Shown here piece by piece: positions 36,533 through 46,643 of a DNA stretch of 64,000 nt (the first letter of the stretch is position 1; each line of letters begins with the position of its first letter). Under the pieces are notes generated by a model. It saw nothing but the letters and a program-made list of their open reading frames with translations, was not told where the DNA came from and searched no databases. This stretch comes from Capitella teleta (lineage: Eukaryota > Annelida > Polychaeta > Capitellidae): positions 29,158 through 93,157 of the forward strand of contig KB312450.1 of NCBI GenBank assembly GCA_000328365.1. The letters are read 5' to 3'. The position numbers and the translations under genes are program-made.

Positions 36533-38235
36533 TTAGAATCGCGCATATTGGTCCAATGCTAGATCAAAAGCAAGAGTGCGGCACAGATACCAAGCAGGCT
36601 TAATGAGAAAATTGTTAGTGACTAAGCGAACCATCTCACCTGCACCCAGATAGGTAGGGAAAACTTCATGAAGTTCTAAGAATTCTCCGGGTCGGCAATT
36701 CTTGCACTGCACCCTTGACATCACGCCTTGGAAAATATTGATGGCAGGAAAACGATCAACTGACCACCGACGACTCTCAGATGGCATAGCCAAACAATGT
36801 GCACACATGATGTACCATTGACCCACAATTAGAGTTGGGTAGCTCAGGGAAAATACTTTTTCAATCGTGCTTGCCAGCATCTCCAGAGGTTTAGTCACTG
36901 CCTGGTGTCCAGGGTAAGCCCAAGTGGAAACTTCAATGTGGAGCTGGTTTTCTTCGAGTAGAGTTCTAACTGTCATTGGTAGATTATTTTGACTGTAACC
37001 CCAGAGTTGTACACAGTTCATCTCCATAACTTGCATTACACTACTTAGGTTAGTAAATAGCTTAGACATAATTTCTTTTGGGGCAAGTCTTGCATAAATC
37101 CCCACAGACATCTTGTATTCTTTCATTGACGGTTTGGGCATGGGTAAAGTAAACCCAGTCGTGAGAATTGGGGCCACCAGATGTCCATCATCATTCTTGT
37201 AGCACACTCCCATGATCTGCAATAATTTCTCCAACAATCTTGTCTGATATGTCCCCAAGGTGTTTTCCAAAATTGAAGCCAGTGATTGTTTTCCAAACAA
37301 AATCTTGTAGCTGATTAATTTGAGATGTTGAACCAACCAGGTGGTCTGCACAACGATTCCATCAAGCTGTGTGACCACACCCAAGGTTTCCAAATAGCTG
37401 GCAATTTGACGAGCAACAATAGGCAGGATTCCATAGTTATTTAACAACATTGCATTGAATTCCATCACTTCATAGATTGGTAGGTGTTCTTCAGTAGCTA
37501 GCCGCCTTTGTACCAAAAACCAGAGTTTTGGGATGGACTGAGGGGGTAACTCTGAAGCGTGAATGTCACTTATCAATTCAAGAGTGTGGAGTAGATCCTC
37601 GCTGCCTCTTCCAGTTTTTCCATTGATCTGTGTTACTTCAGGCCAAAATTTTGGACGAGCGGCTGTGAGGTCTTTAAGCTTCTCAAAAGTGGGTACCAAT
37701 TTTCCAACATTGATGCTATGCTCATTTGTTCCATGAAAATAACTCTTTGCCATTGATTCCTGAATCTTTCTAAAGTGATGGTCAAGAAATCGGCTTTCTT
37801 CGAATTCAAGGGCATGAAGTGTGTCGTTCAGCAGCCTACACTTTAGGTTTGCTTCGTAGTCGCTCAATAGATCTGAATGTGTGGCCACTGCACAGATGAT
37901 AGGCTGGTGGACTCGCTGTGTGATGCAGTAATAATGATCTGCAGCTTGCTTTTTTAAAGTTTCATCGTCATACTTGCTGACATCGTAGACAAGAATGAAA
38001 ACACTGCTGTCTGTGAGTAGCTCATCACACTTGGCCAAGTTGTCCGCCCATTCATAAAAGTGCAATGTGACCCATCTCCCTTGAAAGTGAGTTTTGCGGC
38101 ATGCAGAGAAAGTAGAGTACCCGGCACCAGAAGAAGGCACACCCAACCAGGATAGTAAGGAGGTCTTACCCGAAGTAGATGCTCCCATGACGACCACGCC
38201 ATATTGTGGCATCTCTACGAAAGTACAAGAGTCAT
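36533..38235 (-). CDS. Roc-COR GTPase exon of the giant gene
   Basis: Residues are numbered from the internal M at 38212. The P-loop is G-A-S-T-S-G-K-T (10-17). The switch II/G3 position reads Y-E-W-A-D-N (53-58) rather than D-x-A-G-Q. G4 is T-H-S-D (111-114), as in ROCO proteins, where LRRK2 has T-H-L-D. The COR-A signature L-G-V-V ... V-V-Q-T-T-W-L-V (277-294) is clear. C-A-H-C (470-473) and C-K-N-C (503-506) may bind a metal. The exon ends in A-R-F and a TAA; no kinase follows. Roc domains bind GDP/GTP and COR dimerises them; the loss of the usual G3 residues suggests weak or absent hydrolysis. The exon is entered in phase 1 through G|ATGACTC. Confidence 0.88.
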
Positions 38236-41200
38236 CTGAAGAATAAATGGGAGTTACCTAAGCTACATTCTGTAATGAGAATGATCAAAACCTACCATTT
38301 TCTGCTTGATCGTCTGGTAGTGAGATCTCCATAGACTCTGGAAGTATATCGTCTACCTGAAAAAACAATAAAGGATATTAAATGTAAAAAAGTCAATAAT
38401 ATTTATCGACCCACCTTGGGTATTTCAACAGAAGGCTTCAAGGAAACAGATTGGAGGTCAGCTATATAGCAGAAGAAATTTATTAAAGACAAACTTTAGT
38501 ATGAAACTCACCGTTTTCTGGTTGATCTTCTGGCAAAGAAATCTCCATGGTCTTTAATTGCCCCTCGTCAACCTAAGGTTACAATTCAGGATAATATAAC
38601 AATCAATAACATGAGCTATGTGACCAACCTTAGGTATTTCAAAGGAAGACGTCAAGGATACAGCTTGTTGAGCTGATGGTGCCTCTAGAGGTGTCAAGGA
38701 TATAGCTTGTTGAGCTGATGGTGCCTCTATTTCAACTACCTTCTCTGCTGGTTGCATCATAGGTACAGAAGGATTGGAAGCTTTGCCGAAAGATGAGTCC
38801 GCTAGACTCAATTCTGTGATGTCCTCTTTGATAATCACAGGCTCGAAATAACAAAGCTCTTCAACCTTTTTCTCTGTAGCTATGACAACATCTTCTTCCA
38901 TACTAGGCTCATCTTCAGGGTCATCAATGAAGGGAATTTCTGTGTTTTCTTCACCAGTCTCCTTCACAGACTGTGTGACTACCTCAAGAGCACTGTCCAC
39001 GGATGCTTGCACAATGGATGACACCAGTTCTTTAATACGCGTGTTCCTATCCTCTGCTAGAAGAGGTTCCTCTGGTGTCGTTATGGTGTCTTTGCTGGTT
39101 CTGGACTGGTCTCTCCAATCAACTGGGATTTCATATGTGTCGTCAATGAGAATTGAGGCAGAGGATGCGTCATCTCCTTCATACACTGCACTGATGGACA
39201 AACCAGTAAGTGATGTTGGCTCCAGATAAATTTCATCATCTGAAGATGTTGTTGATGATGCTGAATTCTTGCTTTCCCTCACAATTGATTTTAGAAGCTC
39301 AAAATCTCCGCTTCCAAGCATCTTCTCAGCTTGAATATCTCTGCCACTGTCGATCACATCATAGATGTCATCATCATAGACGTAGCCTTGCTCGCGGATT
39401 TCAAGTTTAGAGTCAGAGGAATACATTCTCCGGTTTGTAACGCATCCTGCTCCATCCATTGACTCGTAGACATCCCCAAGAGAAGACGCTTCCTCCATGA
39501 TTGGTTCCAGAGTGCATCTTCTGTCCCTGAAGTGCCAGCCAGGTGGATAAGCATCTCGTTTCACATCTATCACATACAACGTATCGTCATCATCATCATC
39601 CTGTTCGTCGCTGTTTTCATATTCAAACTGATCTTGGAACTCTGGGAAAAATGATGGCATATTTTTTGCCATCTCAGTGATATCATAACAGGGTGGTTCT
39701 TTGTCTTCTTTGTCAACCGCCTTGTAGGGATCAACATCATCTTCATCCTTCTGCTTCCCCTTCCCAATCTTCGATATTGTGTCCTTCAGTTTAGAAATTC
39801 CCATTGCAAGTTTCTTGGTAATCGTCTTGTCCTTGGGATTAGGACTTTTTGGCAATGGGATGTCAACATCGATGTTTCCTAGACCAGAACTTGGAACCCA
39901 ATCTTGTGGAGAATCCGATTGCTTAAATTCCACATTCTCATATTCAGAGATTGGTGGCCTGTTGCCAATGCTTGGAGGAAGAGGGGGCAAGGGCGGCAAA
40001 TCTGGAGATGGTGCTGACACATCGAGCACTTCTAATGGCTGATAGTCACTGAAAGCATCAGATTCGCCAGATGTCCCATGAGGAATAAATGCATCGAGAT
40101 CTCCAGATTCTCCAGAGATATCTGCAACACCAACTATGGTTTTATGTGTCGTTTTAGAGTACTCAGATATCTCATCATAAATATCATCATCATTATTCGT
40201 TTTTCTAGTGGCATTTTGTCTCTTCATGCTCTCAGTACTCTTCAATGGCTGTCCCCCAACTGGGATGGGTGCATCCAGGTTGTCTGTGTTCAGGACCTGG
40301 TCATCTAGAGAGACTGGTCTGGTAGCTTCATGTGAAGGAATTATGATATCAAGGTCATCAGGTGCAGCACTTTGATTAGACAGAGGGTGCTGATCAGGGA
40401 ACTGAAGTTCCGGTTGTTGTCCAGTTGGGATGGGTGAGTCCAAATCCATGCTCCTCTTCTTTTTTTTCACTTTAGGAAGGGTGACTGATCTTTCAAGCTG
40501 ATGAGCTTTGTCTGCCTGTAGTGTTTCTTTGCAAGCTTGGAGGGAAGGCTCTGATTTGGCAGACATCTTTTCAATCTTTTTCTTCTTCTTTTTCTTTTTC
40601 ACTCCAGGCTGTTCTTCAGAAGGATTTTCGATGGTGAGAGTAGGCTCTGATTTGGCAGACATCTTTTCAATCTTTTTCTTTTTCTCATTTTCCTTCTTCA
40701 GTTCAGGCTGTTCTTCAGAATGATCGTCAATGATGAGGGAAGGTTCTGACTTTGCAGACATAGATTTTACTTCACGTTTGGTCTTTCTTGTTTTTTCCCT
40801 TGAAGAATTCTGTGACTCTTCTACATCGCAATCAAGGCCTACAGAAAATTCAGATTTTGCAGATAGGCTTTGCTTCTTTTTCTTTTTCTTCTTCTTTTCT
40901 GAATCCTCACATAAAGTTTCTTCCTCCACATTCAGTACTGGCTCTGACTTTGCAGCCAAACTATCAGATTTGTTCTTTGTTGTCTTCTTCAAGCTGATGT
41001 TTGACTCTTCGTTCATGGTTGTAAGCAATGGCTCCGACTTTGCACTCAATTTCGATTTCTTCCTTTTCTTCTTCTTTTTCGATGCCTCGGTATTATCAGA
41101 GTAGTCAAGGTTTGACTCTGATTTAGCTCCAGATACGCTCTTCATCTCCTTCGGTTCCGTAGCTTCTTCTGATATGTTTCCTTCACTCTTGCTCAGCTCA

Positions 41201-44200
41201 ACATTGGCTGACAAATTTCCTCCTTTCAATTTTTTTGATGATTTGGCCTTTTTCATCCTCTTGAGTTCCCTTGGGGTTGTCACTATATGACGACAGGATT
41301 CAATTGATGAATGGTACTGGTCAAACAGCATTGGTTCTTTCAGGACTGAAGTTTCCGGAAGATCTGATGTCTTTTCAAATGGTTTTTCATCGTCCACCTT
41401 CTCAGAACCTTTTTCTGATTTGTTGCTTTTGAGTATTGCTGGTTTTTGGATGGCATTACTGTCTTCTGTTTGGACTGGAGCTTCTTCAATGACTTCGGTG
41501 TTGTGGACATCTTCTATCAAGGCATCAATCCCATAGCTATGTTGACTTCCTGGCTCCTTCTCCATGCTCATAAGATGAAAGTCCTCAAAAGTCATAACCT
41601 TTGGAGTGGAATGCTTGTTAGGTGCATAGAATTGGAGTGGATTTTCTCTCAAAGAATCTTCCTGTGATGAAATCATTGTATTCTCATCGGTGGTGGTGCC
41701 GGCTTCCAGCCTTTCTTTGTTTCCTTTATCCACAGGGTCTAAGTCCTCATTCAGAACCCCCATTTCTTTTCCTATATCAGCTAGAACTTTGGGATCCATA
41801 CGTCTTGGAGTAGAATGCTTGTCTGGCGAGTTGATCTTCAAGGGATTATCAATCAATGATTCTTCATGCAATTCCATGCTTTGAAATTCCTTTTCTGGTT
41901 CTACTTCTTCTCCAATTTCAACCAGATTAGTCTGATACGGATGGTCTTTCTGGAACTTAGCAAGATCATTTGGGTCCATGAACTTTGGGGTAGAATGTTT
42001 ATCCGGGGCATAGTACTTCAGTGGATTGTCTTGTAGAGATTCGTCATGGAGTTCCATGCTCTCTGCGTTTGCCTGAAAAGAATCAAACTTATTCTCTGCT
42101 TGGTCCACTTCAACTTCAGGCTGCCCCTTATTGCCCATCTGTCCTGGTTCTCTGTCTAAACTAACAATACTCATGTCGGAAGGAAGCATATTCTTTGGGG
42201 TTGAGTGCTTGTCGGGGACGTAGAATCTTAAGGGGTTCACAGTTAATGAGTCACTGACGCTAAATGACTGTGAATCAGATTCTATGGTGCTCTCTTCTAA
42301 GAATTTGTCCCTTAAATTTGACACAACTCTGTTGTAAGCAAGCATCGCTCGAGCTGTTTGGTCCGCTTCAAATGTTTCATCATCCATGTAGGCCTGAATT
42401 GAATAATCTGTGTCATTTTGTTGAAGATTTGATTTTTCGTTGGGTAAAGCCACATTGTAGAACTCTTCTGTCATTAAAGAGCTCTGGGCAGGAATTGCAA
42501 TTGTGTCTAGTTCTTTGACGTTGGTTGTATTGGTAGCCTCAGCTTTTGCAATGACTGCAGAGCCATCTGTTACAACACATGCATCTCGAATCTGCTCTGA
42601 AGTCAAATCCTTCTCTTTCTTTGGCTTTTTCTTCTTTTTCTTGGCAGCATCAGCATCCATCTCAGTGTTCAAAACCAAGTCTCCCATGGACTTTGCTTTC
42701 AGTTTCATCTTTTTCTTCTTCTTTGATTTTGATTTTTTGCCCCCTTCCGATTTGTGTTCTGTTCCCATGGAGGTTTGGACGATAGATTCACAAACTTCCA
42801 TATCTTCACTTGCTAACTGTTGAGCAACTTGATCAGCCACAATAGCCTCTGGGATCTCTGGAACAAAATCATTTGTAATGTCACCCATGGAGCGTGATAA
42901 CTTCTCATCTTTCTTTGTCTTCTTCTTTTTGTTCTTAATTTTCTCAGAGTTTCCATCTTGATGTTTGGACTTCTTTTTGCTTTTCTTTGTGACTTCTGGC
43001 TGGTAGATGTCGCTTTGGGGTTGAATTGGTTGCTGATCGTTTACACCCTGTTTATTATCTTGAGCTGGCAATGCAGGTTTATTTGTTGATGTCATACTTT
43101 CCATATCGTGATGAATGGAATCAAGTAAATCTCGGGTGACATGTTGCACATCTCCATTATCATCCTGAAGAGCAATCTGGTTGTCATGATTGTATTCGAC
43201 AAAATCCTCCATGAAAGACCTCTTCTGCCTCGGGTCTAATAAGTTTGATTCGTCCTCTTTGGATTCTCCTGTGACGCTAACATTTTTTGATGCCAAAGGT
43301 TCATCATCGACATTGTTAAAGGTATTAGTAATGAATGGTAGGCTGAGATCTGCACCTAAACTTTGGCCTCCTTTGGCAATTTCCTCAAGCAACCCATAAT
43401 CTTCTTTGTTCCCTATTTGGTTTTCTTCATGTTCACAAGATACCCCTGCTAGGACACCACACGTTTTCGATTTCTTTGTTTTCTTTTTCTTTTTCTTCTC
43501 CAATTTGTCTGCTTCTAATTTGTCAGTGCCAGTAATATCATTATCTTTGTTGTGGTGATCTGCTGGTAAAGATTCCATATTGTCCTCTTTTATATCTTGA
43601 CCATCCTTTTGGGCATCCGTCTTGTCTGATGTGTCATTGTCAAAATTTTCAATGTGAGTAATATCAGTAAGGTCGGAGGGTTCATCAATAATTGTAGATG
43701 AACCCATTTCAACAACTGGTATGTCTTTCTTTCCATCAAGAACATCAGGCTCTACAACGTTCTCACTGGCGGTCTCACGAAATTCAATTTCAGTAGGAAT
43801 AGTTTCAGGGACAATGTCACTTGCAGAATTTGTTAGCTTGTTATATTTCTTTTTCTTCGTGGATTTATTGGTAGCGTCTCCAGAATCCAGAATATTCATT
43901 GAATCGCTGAGAATTTTCTTCTTCTTGCAGTCATTTGCACTACTTGATTTCTTCTTTTTCTTTAATGGAAGATCATGCTGGGGATGATTTTCATCCAGAT
44001 CACCAGGATTATGGCTGTTATCGTGATAATCTGGTGGAGTATTCTGTGGGCTGTCAGCAAATGGGACCACGTTGATGCTCTCGTCAGGGAGAATATTCAC
44101 TCCCAATCTAGGTTCCACTGGTATGCAATGACCAGGAACGTCAGAAATGGTAGCCTCGATGACCATATTATCCAAAAACATAGAAGTGTCCTTGTTTTTC

Positions 44201-46643
44201 TTCTTCTTTGTTTTTTGTTTATGTTCTGATTGCATCTTTGGTAAATTAGGGTCATTGAAATCAAGTAAATCCATAGATTTGCTTAGGATTTTTGCCTTTT
44301 CGGATTTCCGTTTTTTCTTGTTCTCTTCATCACTCAGATCCTCTTGCGATTTGCTAGTCCGTTTCTTCAGTTTCTTGACCTTGCATAGGGAGAAATTTCA
44401 TCTTCTTTGGTTTCAGGGACTGGTATGGAATTATCAAGCATTTCTCCTACCTGACTCGGCAAATCCAATGCACAATAATCGTTGTGATCTTCTGTAAATG
44501 ACTGTTTTCTGATTGTGGAATCATCCAGTCGCACAACATCACTCAGTGTGTCTGGATTTCGAGCAGTGCATGGAGGAGAGTCTTCATTATTATCCATGTT
44601 AATGACATCTGAGTCATCCTTGGTTCCACTGGAAATACCTGAATCCTGGATGCCTTCAAGATTGGCTGGTGGGCAGTCTTCAGGGGTTTCAGGCATTTGG
44701 TCCATGCTATTGCCAATCGAACATCCCACGTCCACATCATTAAAGGCATTGCTTGATTCGTCAACGCCAATGGTGTGTTGTTTGATAATCTCAGAATCTT
44801 GAAGAACTCCACAATCTGGAGTGCTATCATCGATGACAACATCTTCAACAGACTTTGAAATGTCCTTATTTTTCTTGCTCTTTTTCTTCTTTGTCTTCTC
44901 TTTGTGCTGTTCTGTATGGTCCCTTGATACATTAGGTTCATTGAGCTCGAGGAAATCCATTGATTTACATAGTTTTGCTGCCTTTTTTGCTTTTCGTTTT
45001 TTCGTTCCATCTTCCTCACTCAGATTCTCCTGTGATTTGCTCGTCCGTTTCTTCAATTTCTTAGTTTTTGAATGCAATGTAGTTTCATCTGTCACTTCTT
45101 TGGTACCAGAGACTGTTGTTACAGCGCTATCAAGCATCTCTTCTTCTTGACTAGGCAAACCCAATTCAAAATAATCACTGTGATCATTTGTGATCGACCG
45201 TAGAGTGGTCGGTGGTTCCAGAGTAGCCCCCTCAGCCCTCAGTTCAGTTGTATCTTTTATTGGTACGCTTTCGATTTGTGTTGATGTCAGCTCCACTGTA
45301 TCCATCGATTCCTTTAGCTGATCTGCAACTGATTCCTTTTTTGACTCATCCATTGATTTACTAAGAGTATCCTTGATCTTCTTTTTCTTCTTAGATTTAT
45401 CTTTGATCAAAAGGTCTTCAAGAGACTTGTTGCCCTTCTTCTTCCTTTTCGTTGGATGTTTCTCTTCTTCAAGCAGGACTAAGGGGTCATCGGCCATTGA
45501 GGGTTTTTCTTCGGCAGGCATGAAGCTGTCAATGGGAGCATGAATACTGAGATCGTCCCGACTGTTCCCATCGATGAGATCATTATACAAACCACTCTCC
45601 TCCGTTAGGAATGAGTGTTTTTTCTTCGCATGAATATAAGGGTCAACCATGGTCACTGTTTGTGAATCATGCCCAGTACAACCGATGAGATCGTGCTCTG
45701 TCTCAAGATTGTCATGCTTCTGTTTCTCGTCGGTTCCATCCATACATTCCATCTCCTCCCTCTCTTGCTCATCCTCACCTCCTCGTGCGATGACTTCACT
45801 TGTGATCACATCTTCACTTTCATCTACTTCATTAGTCACTGATGCAAGGCGATCATCCTTTTTGACTGCTAAATCTTTGGAGCCACTAGAATAGGATGCG
45901 TCAATGGGAGCATCATTCTGAACAGAACCCGATGCATTGTTGTCAGTAATATCAGTTGAGTTTGCAACAGACAAGCCAATTGAATGAACGTATTCAACAT
46001 CTACAGAGCAACTGGGAAGGGGTGTCTCGATAGCATTGGGATTTTTCAGATTACTTATTGATTTGCTTGTAATTTTCTTCAGCTTCTTGCTTTTCTTAGA
46101 TGTAACCTCACTTTCATCAACATCCAACTCAGACATTGATTTGCTGAGTTTCTTCTTTCCTTTCTTCTTCTTCTTCTTCTTAGATTCTCTTGTGTCATCT
46201 TGTGCATCGTACACTTCAGCCAACACGGTTACTGTGTTCTCTGGGGGTGTGTTAAAACCCTTATCTGTCTCTTCCTGGAATGCAAGAGGCCTTGTGGTTT
46301 CCTCTTCTTGCTGCTTCTGGAGAATCAACGCGTCTTCAGTTTCCTGTGTTCTTTGTTGTATCTTCTCCAATTCAGGTTCACCGACAGGGTTAACGAGATC
46401 CTCTCTGCTGTCGGGTGGACTTTGATCCAGCTTATTGATGAAACCTTCCATCGGAAGTCCGCCACAGCCGTCTTCTCCCGTGTCGCAAACACCTTTCTTC
46501 TTCTTCTTATGTTTCTTGCCTTCATGTTTATCTTTCTTCGTACCTTTTTTCTTGGTCTCACCTCTGGGATCCAGGTTAGATCCAAGCGAATCCGTCCATT
46601 GAGTCACAGAACCAATATCCTTGTACGTTTGATCGTTATCCAT
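36533..46643 (-). CDS. Giant lysine-rich repeat scaffold fused to Roc-COR GTPase
   Basis: Proposed coding exons: 46643-44451, 44379-38629, 38572-38512, 38461-38415, 38356-38296, 38235-36533. All junctions are GT-AG with matching phases, giving about 3,271 residues. The ATG at 46643 is the first in frame; a possible acceptor ends just before it, so an upstream exon is not excluded. The first ~2,650 residues are disordered: lysine blocks with S-K-S-M/S-M-G-D-L motifs, four PDKHSTPK units, seven SAKSEP units, five D-L-D-x-x-I-P units, tyrosine sites such as D-D-D-I-Y-D-E-I, and a PKA-anchor-like helix at 38977-39036. The end is a Roc GTPase plus COR module. ROCO proteins usually carry leucine-rich repeats before Roc; none are seen here. 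The whole looks like a cytoplasmic signalling scaffold, but the function is unknown. The exon 38235 acceptor may compete with the one at 36006. Confidence 0.75.
38296..38572 (-). CDS. Three mini-exons, two of them duplicates
   Basis: Exons of 61, 47 and 61 bp (38572-38512, 38461-38415, 38356-38296) are separated by introns of 50 and 58 bp. The two 61-bp exons share length and phase (0 in, 1 out) and encode V-D-x..M-E-I-S-L-P-[ED]-D-Q-x-E-N. The 47-bp exon (..S-V-S-L-K-P-S-V-E-I-P-K) repeats the end of the preceding large exon (A-V-S-L-T-S-S-F-E-I-P-K). The set therefore arose by duplication of a two-exon unit. Confidence 0.8.
38651..38731 (-). repeat. 42-bp coding tandem duplication
   Basis: Two adjacent 42-bp copies in the 3' end of the large exon, almost identical, encode L-E-A-P-S-A-Q-Q-A-[IV]-S-L-T twice. 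The length keeps the frame. Confidence 0.85.
39860..40460 (-). repeat. Five D-L-D-x-x-I-P units in the giant protein
   Basis: The translated units are M-D-L-D-S-P-I-P-T-G, D-D-L-D-I-I-I-P-S-H, D-N-L-D-A-P-I-P-V-G, G-D-L-D-A-F-I-P-H-G and G-N-I-D-V-D-I-P-L-P. Spacing is irregular (tens of residues). They look like short linear binding motifs; no partner is known to me. Confidence 0.7.
40535..41150 (-). repeat. Seven SAKSEP-type units in the giant protein
   Basis: Units S-A-K-S-E-P-x-L (variants G-A-K-S-E-S, A-A-K-S-E-P, S-A-K-S-E-F) recur about every 25-35 residues. Each follows a lysine run and precedes an acidic stretch. The last two are almost the same (I-E-K-M-S-A-K-S-E-P), which suggests recent duplication within the array. 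Confidence 0.85.
41590..42250 (-). repeat. Four PDKHSTPK units in the giant protein
   Basis: The consensus is E-S-L-x-x-N-P-L-x-x-Y-x-P-[DN]-K-H-S-T-P-[KR] plus x-M. It occurs four times, about 55-75 residues apart, with the K-H-S-T-P core unchanged. S-T-P is a possible proline-directed kinase site. Confidence 0.88.
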
